This document shows positions 24,648 to 33,666 of a stretch of DNA of 64,000 nucleotides, piece by piece (within the stretch, counting starts at the first letter, position 1; each line of letters starts with the position of its first letter). The notes under the pieces are model-generated. The model saw nothing but the letters and a program-made list of their open reading frames with translations. It was not told where the DNA came from and searched no databases. The stretch is taken from contig JBDOIG010000059.1 in assembly GCA_041082235.1 (NCBI GenBank), forward strand, positions 3,530 to 67,529. Reading direction: 5' to 3'. Source of the DNA: CALJEL01 sp041082235 (lineage in GTDB: Bacteria; Nitrospirota; Thermodesulfovibrionia; Thermodesulfovibrionales; CALJEL01). Both the position numbers and the translations under genes were made by a program.

Positions 24648-25334
24648 GTGAGCCATAAAAAGGTCATGAAGACAAGGACACCTATAGAGAATGAACGGAT
24701 TGATGAGGCCCTTGAACTCATCTGGCTTCTGAGAGAAGACCACAGGGCTTTTCTCTCTAATTTTAAAGCAAGCTCTGATGATGAATCTCCTGAAGAGATA
24801 ATTAGATTACTCATTGACGACGGGCTGGTCAATATAAAGGGTCAAGAGATTGGTTTTACTGAAATGGGTTATGAAAGGGCAAGGGGTCTTATAAGAAGGT
24901 ACAGACTTGCGGAGAGGCTTTTTTCTGATGTCTTTGAATTGAGAGATGACCTTGTTAAGGATGATGCCTGTAGGGTTGAACATATATTGAGCAATGAGCT
25001 TACTGACAGCGTCTGCACATTCCTCGGTCACCCACCCACATGTCCTCATGGAAAGCCAATACCCAGGGGTGAGTGTTGTAAAAAATATCGTGTTGATGTG
25101 GAGCCACTGATAACAAGGCTCTCCAGTATTGAACCTGGTACAGAGGTAAAGATTGTCTTCATAGTACCTTCTCAGAAAAGCAGTGTTGTAAAACTATCAT
25201 CAATGGGAATAATACCAGGTGCGAGGATAAGGCTCCTTCAGAAAAAACCAACCATCATACTTCAGATTGAAGAGACTATTATAGCGATTGATCCTGAGAT
25301 TGCTGATGAGATACTTGTAAGGAAGGTTGCCTGA
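24648..25334 (+). CDS. DtxR/MntR-family metal-dependent repressor with FeoA domain
   Basis: Likely iron or manganese sensor that represses uptake genes. Of its 228 residues, about 10-75 form a winged helix, 80-150 the metal-binding dimer domain with an unusual cysteine-rich CTFLGHPPTCPHGKP...GECC stretch, and 155-228 a FeoA/SH3-like domain (KLSSMGIIPGARIRLLQ). The start is uncertain: GTG 24648 lies just after MITE copy E, while ATG 24666 has AAAAAGG only 2 nt away. The 3' end overlaps the convergent sensor kinase gene by 56 nt. Confidence 0.82.
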   Translation: MSHKKVMKTRTPIENERIDEALELIWLLREDHRAFLSNFKASSDDESPEEIIRLLIDDGLVNIKGQEIGFTEMGYERARGLIRRYRLAERLFSDVFELRDDLVKDDACRVEHILSNELTDSVCTFLGHPPTCPHGKPIPRGECCKKYRVDVEPLITRLSSIEPGTEVKIVFIVPSQKSSVVKLSSMGIIPGARIRLLQKKPTIILQIEETIIAIDPEIADEILVRKVA

Positions 25335-27249
25335 CCGGTAAAATTACCCTAAATCTTGTCCCCTTATTTACCTCACTGTGGACATCTATTCTTCCGTTAT
25401 GACCTTCTATGATTCTGTAGCTTATTGACAGGCCAAGTCCAGTCCCTTTTTCCTTCTTTGTGGTGAAGAATGGTTCAAAGATCCTTGGCAGTATATCGGG
25501 AGGGATTCCATGACCTGTATCTTCCACATCCACATAGATATTAGCATTATCCATGATCCCTGTGCGAAGTACGAGGGTACCACCTTTTTCCATGGCATGT
25601 ATTGAGTTATTGATAAGATTTAAAAAGACCTGTTTCAGCTGGTTATGGTCAGCCTGTATAATCGGAACCTGTCCGAATTCTTCTATTACATCTATGTCAC
25701 TATGTTTGAGCTGAAGAGAGGCGAGTTTAAGTATCTCACTCAACAGAAGGTTTATATTCACCTCTACAATATTAATTGCCCTTTTCCTTGCAAATTCAAG
25801 GAGCTGATTCACAATTTCCTTTGCCCTGAGGGATTCCTGTTCGATAATCTTCAGGTCTTTCTTAATGGTTTCTATATCTGATTCTTCCTGCGAAAGCTCA
25901 GAAAATCCTATGATACTTGTAAGGGGATTGTTCAGTTCATGGGCAATGTTTGAGGCCATCTCTCCAAGGGCAGCAAGTTTTGCAGCCTGTATGAGCTGCT
26001 CCTGTGTCTGCTGGAGTTCCCGCATCCTGTTTCTGAGGTCTTCCATAAGTTTCACATTCATAAATGAGACAGAGAGCAGATTTGAAAGTATAGCTGCTAT
26101 ACTGAGATCTGTATCATCAAAAGACCCATGTTTTTTGTTCATCACTATCAGAAGGCCTGATAGCCTTTCCTGTTCCTTTATCCAGATCAAAAGTGATGGT
26201 TCATTTATGCTGTCAAAAAAGCTGGTCTTGATAGAAGGAGCAGACCCCAGGGTGAATATAGCTGGTTCTTTCCTGTAATACAGGTGAAGTGCCTCTATCT
26301 CTTTTTCAGGTAGTATTATCTCTTTGCCTGCAATATCAAGGAACCTTTCATTATCCCTGATAAATATCCTGCAGTCAGTTGCATCAAATAGTTCCTTTAC
26401 AACTCCGATAAGCTCATTATAAGGCATCCCTTCCTCTGAAAGGGAATACAGAGGTATGGTTGCCCTGTAAAGGTGTGAGAGTCTCTTCGTGAATCCTAAA
26501 AGTTCATCATGGTTTTTCTTAAGGGTGATACTCATATCATTAAAGGCCTCTGAAAGGTCCCTGAACTCATCCCTGTAAGGATAGGAGGCTGTTACGCCGA
26601 GTTTTCCTGCTTTAAGTTCCTTAGTGGCATTTATGAGGATACCCATGGATTTTGTTATCTGTTTTGTAAAGACTATGGCTACAGTAAGTGCAGCAAAAAA
26701 AGCAAAGGACAGGGTTAGAAATAATATAATTTTGGAGTTATTTATATCCTTCAGTGCCTTTACTGTCTTTGCATAGAGTCTTTGATCTGCTGTAAAGGCC
26801 ATCTCCTGGACCATGCTCAAAAGGGTATTGCCCAGGGTTATAGCAACAAGTCTCAACCTTTCAATTCTTTCTCTATTTGCTGTGGTGGTGATCAGGGCGC
26901 TCAGGGCATCCTTATATTGTTCCACCATGTCGCTTACACGATTTAACTTCTCTGTAAGCTCTTTACTATGATGGCACGACTTACAGCTCTGCACTGACCT
27001 GTCAAGGTCAGAGACATGTTCAACTATTACATCAAGTTCGCTTCCAAAGGCTGTTCCTATAGTATATAAGTGTGTCTGAACCGTCTGGGTATTTATAACA
27101 AGGTTCTGTCTGATGATCTCAACCCTGTGGAGACTGATAACAGTCTCAAGGTCTGTTGTGGTCTTGTAGATATAGTAGATCGTAATTCCAACTCCTGTGC
27201 TGAAGAGCAGAAATAAGAGTGCCATAGATATAATAAGTCTCTTTTTCAT
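25279..27249 (-). CDS. Membrane sensor histidine kinase with periplasmic CxxCH haem motif
   Basis: Two-component sensor of 656 residues. A first membrane segment (about 6-28) leads to a helical periplasmic domain with C89-K-S-C92-H93, a c-type haem attachment motif. The second membrane segment is at about 173-194, then HAMP (195-247), a GAF-like domain (about 265-405), HisKA with His437 in IAHELNNP, and an ATPase domain with NLINNSIHAM, DTGHGIPP and GTGLGLS. It overlaps the PhnD-like gene by 4 nt. No response regulator is adjacent. A covalently bound haem would let it sense redox state or a gas; this is inference. Confidence 0.88.
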   Translation of the reverse strand: MKKRLIISMALLFLLFSTGVGITIYYIYKTTTDLETVISLHRVEIIRQNLVINTQTVQTHLYTIGTAFGSELDVIVEHVSDLDRSVQSCKSCHHSKELTEKLNRVSDMVEQYKDALSALITTTANRERIERLRLVAITLGNTLLSMVQEMAFTADQRLYAKTVKALKDINNSKIILFLTLSFAFFAALTVAIVFTKQITKSMGILINATKELKAGKLGVTASYPYRDEFRDLSEAFNDMSITLKKNHDELLGFTKRLSHLYRATIPLYSLSEEGMPYNELIGVVKELFDATDCRIFIRDNERFLDIAGKEIILPEKEIEALHLYYRKEPAIFTLGSAPSIKTSFFDSINEPSLLIWIKEQERLSGLLIVMNKKHGSFDDTDLSIAAILSNLLSVSFMNVKLMEDLRNRMRELQQTQEQLIQAAKLAALGEMASNIAHELNNPLTSIIGFSELSQEESDIETIKKDLKIIEQESLRAKEIVNQLLEFARKRAINIVEVNINLLLSEILKLASLQLKHSDIDVIEEFGQVPIIQADHNQLKQVFLNLINNSIHAMEKGGTLVLRTGIMDNANIYVDVEDTGHGIPPDILPRIFEPFFTTKKEKGTGLGLSISYRIIEGHNGRIDVHSEVNKGTRFRVILPVRQPSLQVSHQQSQDQSL

Positions 27250-28121
27250 CTGTATTTATAGGTCTTTATTTCAATATCAGCTTTTTTAAGCAGATTATAA
27301 ACAATTGAGAAATCTTCTTTTGATGCAGCTATAAACCTCAAGGCGCCAAATCTTTCAAGGACCTTTCTGCCTTCCGGATCTTTATCCATTTTTAATAAAA
27401 TATCCCTGATCCTTTCCTTCAGGCCCTTATCAATCTTTTTTGATAGACAGAGAGTAACATCAGGAAGTGCAATAGACCTTGCTATAATCAATATCTCCTG
27501 TTGCATTACAGGATCTTTTTTAATTCTTTCCTTTATGATTTTATTTTTTGCAACACCTATATCTGCCCTTCCATCAAGGACACTGAGAAGTGCTGAGTCA
27601 TGACTCCCTGTAAAGTAGTATTCTTTGAAATAATTGAGTGGATTTTTAATTCCATGTTCTTTGAAATAGGCAAGGGCAAAGATATAACCGGTAGCAGTTG
27701 CCCTGTCCACAAAGGCAATAGTTTTACCTTTCATATCCTTTATATCCTTTATGTTGCTGTCTCTTCTCACAAAGATATAGCCTTCAGCACTTGATGTCCC
27801 GTCAAGATCCATAGGTCTTACAACTGGCTCAACTCCGAGTTTTTCCATAGCAAGAACAGAAGTAAATGCTCCAAAAAAGGCGCCATCAAGATTTCTCATT
27901 ACAAATCTATCTATTATGTCACCGTATCTGCTCAGGATAGTGAATCTTGTTTTCATGCCCAGCTTGAACGTAAGATATTCACTCAGTGGTTTGTATCTAT
28001 CCATCTGTCTGAAGATATTTTCCTCAGGAATGAGACCTATAAGGATTTCTCTCTCTGCAGCAAATGAAATTGTACTGAAGCACAGGATTAAGGCTGATAT
28101 TATTAAAACTAATAATCTCAT
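27246..28121 (-). CDS. PhnD-like periplasmic binding protein
   Basis: Substrate-binding protein of the phosphate/phosphonate (PhnD, PF12974-like) type, 291 residues with a signal peptide of about 21 residues (ending SFAA). It has LIPEENIFRQMDRYKPLSEYL, TFVDRATATGYIFAL-type and GSHDSALLSVLDGRADIGV segments. No ABC permease or ATPase is nearby, and it is translationally coupled to the sensor kinase. It probably presents a ligand to the kinase, as the PhnD-like domain does in TtrS-type sensors. Confidence 0.82.
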   Translation of the reverse strand: MRLLVLIISALILCFSTISFAAEREILIGLIPEENIFRQMDRYKPLSEYLTFKLGMKTRFTILSRYGDIIDRFVMRNLDGAFFGAFTSVLAMEKLGVEPVVRPMDLDGTSSAEGYIFVRRDSNIKDIKDMKGKTIAFVDRATATGYIFALAYFKEHGIKNPLNYFKEYYFTGSHDSALLSVLDGRADIGVAKNKIIKERIKKDPVMQQEILIIARSIALPDVTLCLSKKIDKGLKERIRDILLKMDKDPEGRKVLERFGALRFIAASKEDFSIVYNLLKKADIEIKTYKYR

Positions 28122-29044
28122 CAGTGGATCACCTCTGTTGCCTCAGTTAGCAGGTCAGCGGGAATCCTGAGATTGAGCCTCTGCGCCTCACCAATTGCAA
28201 ATACCAGTTCCATGTCAGCACTGGAATCTCTTACAATCTCATAGGGTTTCTTACCTTTCAGTATTGCCTGTATAATAGCAACAGCCTTTTCTGCCTGTTT
28301 TCTGGGTGATGGATATAGGCTGATAACAGGTTTTGCTTCTCTTCTTGGAAGTAGGGATGCAACAGGTACCCAGTATTCTCTGAAGTCTAAGAGAGCTATA
28401 TTTGCTATACTGCTTGTTGTAAAGATAAGGGCGTCTGCACTTACATCTCTAATTACCTGTTTAATATCTGATGGTTTTTTAATACCAAGTTTTACAACAT
28501 TTATTTTGTAATAAGGACAGCATTTCATGATCTCATTGAGCTGGTAGAGTGAGTCACTTTCAAGTGGATTGTATACAACACCAATGACCTTTATCTCCTT
28601 CATGCTGTTCAGGTACCGTGTGATACTTGAGATAGGTGTTTTGAATTCAACACCTGTGCTATTCTTTGTCCTGTATCTTTCAAGGGCTGGAGTATATACT
28701 GCCACATATATAACAGGCTGGTCAGGTCTCTCATTTAAAGTAGCAATTGTTGCCTCGGTTCCGTAGCAGAAGATTATATCCACATTATGGGCTATGAGTT
28801 TCCTTGCAGCATTACTCAGGGCAATGGGATCTGGAAAGGGTTTCTGAATTAGAAAATCTATCTGACCTGATAAAATAGTTGCCTCCATTTTTTTCAGAAA
28901 ATGAGTGTGAATCTCTTCATAATAGGGAACATTGGATGGCAGTATCACACCTATTGTCTTTTTTTCAATGGCGTAGGATTCTTTGATGAAAAAGATAAAA
29001 AAGGCAAGGATTAGAATCAATAGCCTGAGCTTAAATTGTCTCAT
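28121..29044 (-). CDS. ABC-type substrate-binding protein (PF04392-like)
   Basis: Periplasmic binding protein of 307 residues with a signal peptide of about 25 residues (ending ESYA). The two-lobed fold is suggested by TIGVILPSNVPYYEEIH, DIIFCYGTEATIA, PVIYVAVYTP, ALIFTTSSIAN and AKPVISLYPSPRKQAEKA. It is the first gene of a three-gene operon with the PhnD-like protein (1-nt overlap) and the sensor kinase, so it is likely a ligand receptor for signalling rather than for transport. The ligand is unknown. Confidence 0.78.
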   Translation of the reverse strand: MRQFKLRLLILILAFFIFFIKESYAIEKKTIGVILPSNVPYYEEIHTHFLKKMEATILSGQIDFLIQKPFPDPIALSNAARKLIAHNVDIIFCYGTEATIATLNERPDQPVIYVAVYTPALERYRTKNSTGVEFKTPISSITRYLNSMKEIKVIGVVYNPLESDSLYQLNEIMKCCPYYKINVVKLGIKKPSDIKQVIRDVSADALIFTTSSIANIALLDFREYWVPVASLLPRREAKPVISLYPSPRKQAEKAVAIIQAILKGKKPYEIVRDSSADMELVFAIGEAQRLNLRIPADLLTEATEVIH

Positions 29045-29091
29045 AATTTATTAAAAATCCCTCATGAGTTAAGTATGTCCTTCATGCTTTT

Positions 29092-29100
29092 TGTTATAAT
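29092..29100 (+). promoter_or_regulatory. Extended -10 promoter of the YchF-like gene
   Basis: TGTTATAAT is a perfect extended -10 box, 42 nt before the ATG at 29143. No clear -35 box is seen. Confidence 0.5.
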
Positions 29101-29142
29101 ACCACAATTAATAAAAATTTTTAATCTACGGGTGAATACTCA

Positions 29143-30243
29143 ATGAGACTATCTATTACAGGACTTGCAAATACAGGTAAGACCACCATATTTAATGCAC
29201 TTACAGGTCTTGACCTGGCCACATCCCTTTATGTAACAAGAGAGATGGAACCCCAGATTGCCACTGTAAAGGTGCCTGATAAAAGAATTGAGAGCCTTGC
29301 CCATATCTTTAAACCAAAGAAGGTCACACCTGCAACAGTAGAGTATATTGATTACATAGGACTTACGAAGGGAGATGCCGAGCAGAATAAAAGGGTCTTT
29401 GATTTTATAAAGGAGGCTGATGCCATAGTCCATGTGGTAAGGGCCTTTGAAGATGAGGCTGTTATACATCCCCTTGGTAGCATTGAGCCTTTAAGAGATC
29501 TTGAGACAGTGGAGTTTGAATTTATATTCGGTGATCTTGAGCTTGTCACAAAAAGGCTTCAGAGGATTGAGGAATCAAGGAAAAAAGGGAAAAAAACTAG
29601 CGATGAAGAGATAAAGGTGCTTCTGAAGTGCAAGGAGGCCCTTGAGTCAGAAAGGCCCTTGAGATTTGTTCAATTTGATGAGGATGAGCATGCCGTCCTG
29701 AGACCTATGCAATTTCTTTCTGACAAACCAGAGGTGATAGTCTTTAACACAGATGAATATATGAGTGCTGAGGACAGGCAATATTTAATTGAAAAGGCAG
29801 AGGGGTATTTTAAAAAGTTCAGCCCTTACTTTGAAGATAAGGTAAAGATAATAAGCCTTTCAGGAAAGTTAGAGATGGAGTTATCCCGTATGACAGCTGA
29901 TGAGCAGAAAGAATTTCTTTCAGGACTCGGAATTGATGAGCCTGCACTGAATAAACTGATAAAGGTCTCTTATGGCCTTTTAAAATATATATCTTTCTTT
30001 ACAGTAGGTGAAGATGAGGTTAAGGCATGGACCATCAAGGAGGGAACAAATGCCCAGAAGTCAGCAGGGAAGATTCATTCAGATATGGAGCGCGGCTTTA
30101 TAAGGGCAGAGGTTGTGAGTTATGACGAATTTATAAAGGAGGGCAGTTTATCATTATTGAGACAGAAAGGCCTTCTGAGGCTTGAAGGGAAGGATTATAT
30201 CGTTAAGGATGGGGATATAATAAATTTCCGCTTCAATGTATAG
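29143..30243 (+). CDS. ychF: YchF/Obg-family GTPase or ATPase
   Basis: Translation-associated P-loop protein of 366 residues. It has the YchF layout: G domain with GLANTGKTT (residues 7-15) and TVEYIDYIGLT, a coiled-coil insert, and a C-terminal TGS-like domain with SFFTVGEDEVKAWTIKEGTNAQKSAGKIHSDMERGFIRAEV. Two differences stand out: the P-loop is NTGKTT instead of the usual NVGKST, and the G4 position reads NTDE. The last codon is 2 nt from the ABC ATPase gene. Confidence 0.9.
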   Translation: MRLSITGLANTGKTTIFNALTGLDLATSLYVTREMEPQIATVKVPDKRIESLAHIFKPKKVTPATVEYIDYIGLTKGDAEQNKRVFDFIKEADAIVHVVRAFEDEAVIHPLGSIEPLRDLETVEFEFIFGDLELVTKRLQRIEESRKKGKKTSDEEIKVLLKCKEALESERPLRFVQFDEDEHAVLRPMQFLSDKPEVIVFNTDEYMSAEDRQYLIEKAEGYFKKFSPYFEDKVKIISLSGKLEMELSRMTADEQKEFLSGLGIDEPALNKLIKVSYGLLKYISFFTVGEDEVKAWTIKEGTNAQKSAGKIHSDMERGFIRAEVVSYDEFIKEGSLSLLRQKGLLRLEGKDYIVKDGDIINFRFNV

Positions 30244-30245
30244 AT

Positions 30246-31229
30246 ATGGCACCAATAATAAAGACTGAATCCCTTGTACGAGATTTTGATAACCTCAGGG
30301 CGGTTGATAATCTTAACCTTGATGTTGAGGAGAGAACAATATTCGGATTTCTCGGTCCAAATGGTGCCGGAAAGACCACCACTATTAATATACTCTGCAC
30401 ACTTCTCAGGCCAACCTCTGGAAGGGCTTTTATAAATGGATATGATTGTGTAAAGGATGCCCATCGTGTAAGAAGCTCAATAGGCATAGTCTTTCAGGAC
30501 ACAACCCTTGATAAAGACCTTACTGCCTATGAGAATCTCCTTTTCCATTCATACCTCTATGGACTTGGCAGGGAAGAGGCAAAAAAGAGGATAGAAGAAC
30601 TCCTTATTTTCATGGATCTCTATGATAGAAAGGATGAACCTGTAAAGAGATTCTCTGGCGGTATGAAGAGGCGGCTTGAGGTGGCAAGGGGGCTCATGCA
30701 TTATCCAAGGGTTCTTTTTCTTGATGAGCCGACACTGGGACTTGATCCCCAGTCAAGGGCAGGGCTCTGGGAGCATATTTTAAGGCTTCCTGAGAGCCAT
30801 AATGTCACTGTATTCATGACAACCCATTACATGGATGAGGCAGAGGTCTGTAACAGGGTGGCTATTATAGACCATGGAAGGATAATTGCCGAAGGTGCTC
30901 CAGACGAGCTCAAGAGGATGGTTGGCGGCGATGTGGTTTATCTCAAGGCAAAGGACAATAAAATGGCAAGGCAGATATTAAAGGAAAGGATAAGTGCAGA
31001 GATTGAAGTAAGGGATGGTGAAATATTTGTCCATGGTGTGAAGGGTGATGTCTGTATACCCGAGATCATAAGGATACTGGGTGAGCAGGTTTTATCAGTG
31101 AGGCTCCAGAGGCCAACACTAAATGATGTCTTTTTAAAACTCACTGGCAGACAGATAAGGGAAGGTTCTCCTGAAGATGAATTTAAGGAATCCATCAGGG
31201 CATACAGGAGGCGTTTTGATAGAGCTTAG
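30246..31229 (+). CDS. ABC-2 exporter ATP-binding protein (DrrA-like)
   Basis: ATPase of a drug or polymer exporter, 327 residues. Walker A is GPNGAGKTTT, the signature FSGGMKRRLEVARGL, Walker B VLFLDEPTLGLD, and the switch TTHYMDEAE. A C-terminal regulatory domain of about 90 residues follows as in daunorubicin-type ATPases. It overlaps the permease gene. It is coupled to ychF by 2 nt, but a functional link is not evident. Confidence 0.92.
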   Translation: MAPIIKTESLVRDFDNLRAVDNLNLDVEERTIFGFLGPNGAGKTTTINILCTLLRPTSGRAFINGYDCVKDAHRVRSSIGIVFQDTTLDKDLTAYENLLFHSYLYGLGREEAKKRIEELLIFMDLYDRKDEPVKRFSGGMKRRLEVARGLMHYPRVLFLDEPTLGLDPQSRAGLWEHILRLPESHNVTVFMTTHYMDEAEVCNRVAIIDHGRIIAEGAPDELKRMVGGDVVYLKAKDNKMARQILKERISAEIEVRDGEIFVHGVKGDVCIPEIIRILGEQVLSVRLQRPTLNDVFLKLTGRQIREGSPEDEFKESIRAYRRRFDRA

Positions 31230-31974
31230 GGTTGTCTATGTAATAGTAATGAGGGAACTTATAAAATTCTTCAGAGAGAAAGGCAGGCTTGTCTCCACAC
31301 TGGCAAGACCCATCATATGGTTATTCTTTGTTGGAATGGGTATGTCAAGGCTTGTTCCACAGGATATCACAGGCACGGATTATATGAGGTTTCTTTTCCC
31401 CGGAATCCTGGGGATGACGATACTTTTCAGCGCTATATTTTCTTCTATATCTATAATCTGGGATAAGGAATTCGGGTTCTTAAAAGAGATACTTGTTGCT
31501 CCTGTATCAAGGTTCTCCATTGTCCTTGGAAAGGCATTAAGTGGGACCCTTCTGTCTACGATACAGGCGATGCTTATCATGATAGTGTCACCTCTGATAG
31601 GTATCTATCCAGAAATAGGACAGATTGCTGGCTGTCTTATGGTGATAATCCTTCTTTCCTTTTCCATTTCAGCCCTTGGCATTGTCATTGCATCCTTTTA
31701 TGAGAGCCTTGAGAGTTTCAGCATGATAATGAATTTTATTGTAATGCCCATGTTCTTTCTTTCAGGCGCCATGTATCCATTAAAAAAACTTCCTGTTTTA
31801 CTTAAATATGCTGCGACACTTAATCCACTCACATATGGCATTGACGGACTGAGACACATACTCATTCCTTATGGTATCCTTGATTTCTCCTTTTATCTGG
31901 ATATATCTATTCTGATTGTAAGCTCAGCAGCCTTTTTATTTTTTTCCACATATATCTTTCAAAGAGGTCATTAA
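31216..31974 (+). CDS. ABC-2 type exporter permease
   Basis: Inner-membrane half of the exporter, with about six membrane segments and the ABC-2 signature region LVAPVSRFSIVLGKAL...FFLSGAMYPL...LNPLTYGIDGLRH. The frame opens at ATG 31177, which would overlap the ATPase by 53 nt. TTG 31216 is preferred: AGGAGG (31206-31211) lies 4 nt before it, and the family usually starts just before a VYVIxxREL segment. This gives 252 residues. The substrate is unknown. Confidence 0.87.
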   Translation: MIELRVVYVIVMRELIKFFREKGRLVSTLARPIIWLFFVGMGMSRLVPQDITGTDYMRFLFPGILGMTILFSAIFSSISIIWDKEFGFLKEILVAPVSRFSIVLGKALSGTLLSTIQAMLIMIVSPLIGIYPEIGQIAGCLMVIILLSFSISALGIVIASFYESLESFSMIMNFIVMPMFFLSGAMYPLKKLPVLLKYAATLNPLTYGIDGLRHILIPYGILDFSFYLDISILIVSSAAFLFFSTYIFQRGH

Positions 31975-32739
31975 GTGAAAGAGATAGATATCTATAAACT
32001 CCTTCCCGGGAAAAACTGTAAGGAGTGTTCTGCTGGTACATGCATGGCCTTTGCTATTAAGCTCAACAAAATGCCTTCTCTGCTTGATGAATGTCCTTAC
32101 ATTGAAGAGCAAAAAAGGAGCTATCTGAAGGCTAATATTATCACCTCTGATTGGAGGGATAATCTTATAGATTCTCTCAGAAAAGAGGTCTCCCAGCTAA
32201 AGTTTAATGAGATAGCTCATGACCTTGGTGCTCTTCAGCATGAAGATGGTTTGATTATAAAGTGTATTGGCAGAGATTATCTTATAAAAAGGGATGGGAC
32301 TATCCTGCCTGATACAGAGAACAAATGGATCAAGATCCTTCTTCTGCATTACATACGGCTCAGGGGTAAAGGCAGTTTCACGGGTAAATGGATATCTTTT
32401 TCAGACATTAAAGGTGGTCTTGTAAAGGCATCCACATTTAAGAGAGATTGTGAGGCTCCTTTAAAAGAGGTCTTTGAGCTTAATCCTGAAGAGGCCATTA
32501 AAGTTCTTGAGAGGCTTGGTGGTAAGAGGATAGAGGGTTATCCCTCTGATATTGCCATTATAATTGACCTCTTGCCAAGGGTGAGGATTCTTATTCTTTA
32601 TTCAAACGGTGATGAAGAGTTCCCATCAGCATTAAAGATACTCTTTGATGCCATAACACCAGAGTTTCTTGATGTGGAGTCCATTATCTTTCTTATTGAA
32701 GGCCTGGTGCATACTGTTAAGCATTTTATGTCCGATTAG
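31975..32739 (+). CDS. DUF3786 protein with 4Fe-4S domain
   Basis: Cytosolic protein of 254 residues, function unknown. The N-terminus has a four-cysteine pattern, C20xxC23xxxxC28 and a later cysteine (LPGKNCKECSAGTCMAFAIKL...ECPY), like the Fe-S domain of corrinoid proteins. The rest is a DUF3786-like domain. The start is GTG directly after the permease stop, with AAAGAGGT upstream. DUF3786 genes are common in anaerobes with C1 or corrinoid metabolism, but nothing here proves such a role. Confidence 0.72.
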   Translation: MKEIDIYKLLPGKNCKECSAGTCMAFAIKLNKMPSLLDECPYIEEQKRSYLKANIITSDWRDNLIDSLRKEVSQLKFNEIAHDLGALQHEDGLIIKCIGRDYLIKRDGTILPDTENKWIKILLLHYIRLRGKGSFTGKWISFSDIKGGLVKASTFKRDCEAPLKEVFELNPEEAIKVLERLGGKRIEGYPSDIAIIIDLLPRVRILILYSNGDEEFPSALKILFDAITPEFLDVESIIFLIEGLVHTVKHFMSD

Positions 32740-32761
32740 CTTAAATATATGTTTTTAAATA

Positions 32762-33439
32762 ATGCTGATTGAGGATAGAACATTAAGGAATAAACTTCAT
32801 GTCTATCAGGATAGAACAGAGGCAGGCAGGATTCTTGCTTCAATGCTTCAGGAACATAAGGATTCTGATGCCATTGTCCTTGCCATTCCTTCAGGTGGTG
32901 TGCCTGTTGGTGCAGAGATAGTAAGGGTATTGGGTCTATCCTTTGACCTTCTTATAGTCAGAAAGATACAGATACCATACAATCCAGAGGCTGGTTTTGG
33001 TGCCGTGGGTCCTGATGGAGAGCCAATCTTTAATGAGTCTCTTTTAAGAAGCCTTATGCTGACTGAAAGCGATATTATGGAGCAGATGACAAAGGCCAGA
33101 GAGAGCGTAAAGAAAAGGGATGAGTTATTCAGAAAGAATAAGCCCCTTCCATTATTAAAAGACAGGGTAGTAATAATTGTTGATGATGGACTTGCCTCAG
33201 GTTATACAATATTAGCTGGTATAAATTATGTCAAAAAAAGCATGCCTGCAAGGATAATCGTAGCTGTCCCAACAGCCTCTGAAAGGGCGATAAAGGCTAT
33301 TCTTCCAAAGGTGGATAAACTTATCTGCCCGAATGTAAGGGCAGGTCCTGTCTTTGCTGTTGCTGATGCCTATAGAGAGTGGTATGACCTTCCAGAGGAA
33401 GAGGTGCTCAAGATATTGAAGGAATTGTCATTCCTTTGA
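32762..33439 (+). CDS. Phosphoribosyltransferase-family protein
   Basis: A 225-residue type I PRTase fold. The PRPP loop is VVIIVDDGLASGYTI, and AIPSGGVPVGAEIVRVLGLSFDLLIVRKIQ is the typical start of proteins annotated as predicted phosphoribosyltransferases. The substrate is not known. The gene is preceded by an A/T-rich stretch without a Shine-Dalgarno site, and its stop codon lies in the first arm of a small palindrome. Confidence 0.82.
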   Translation: MLIEDRTLRNKLHVYQDRTEAGRILASMLQEHKDSDAIVLAIPSGGVPVGAEIVRVLGLSFDLLIVRKIQIPYNPEAGFGAVGPDGEPIFNESLLRSLMLTESDIMEQMTKARESVKKRDELFRKNKPLPLLKDRVVIIVDDGLASGYTILAGINYVKKSMPARIIVAVPTASERAIKAILPKVDKLICPNVRAGPVFAVADAYREWYDLPEEEVLKILKELSFL

Positions 33440-33457
33440 GGAACTCAGCCCCTCAAA
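33435..33457 (+). terminator. Palindrome at the end of the PRTase gene
   Basis: TTTGAGG (33435-33441) and CCTCAAA (33451-33457) form a 7-bp stem with a 9-nt loop that covers the stop codon. No T-run follows. It resembles the small GAGGGG palindromes elsewhere. The rest of the 227-bp gap holds no convincing gene; a 33-codon minus frame at 33516-33617 was not accepted. Confidence 0.4.
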
Positions 33458-33639
33458 ATTTCTTAATTCAAAGGACAAAAGCTGGCTCCTCCAGAAGATT
33501 AAATTCTTCCCTCTCTTATTCTTGAATCAAAGACATATAGACCCTCAATCCTTTCAGGGAAGGTTTTTTAAATTTTAGAATAATCCTCTCAAGTGCCTCC
33601 CTTACAAACCATGTCATAGCCTTTTTTATCATACATCTC

Positions 33640-33648
33640 TGGTATAAT
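33640..33648 (+). promoter_or_regulatory. Extended -10 promoter of the UbiA-family gene
   Basis: TGGTATAAT is a perfect extended -10 box. The start site would be near 33655, giving a leader of about 12 nt with GGAGGA (33657-33662) as ribosome site. Confidence 0.55.
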
Positions 33649-33666
33649 AATCCATGGAGGATTCAA

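Noticed and set aside
33516..33617. 33-codon minus-strand ORF between the PRTase and UbiA genes
   Set aside because: No ribosome site, no recognisable family, and it stops early; a nearby second frame is also short. It may be debris but cannot be supported.
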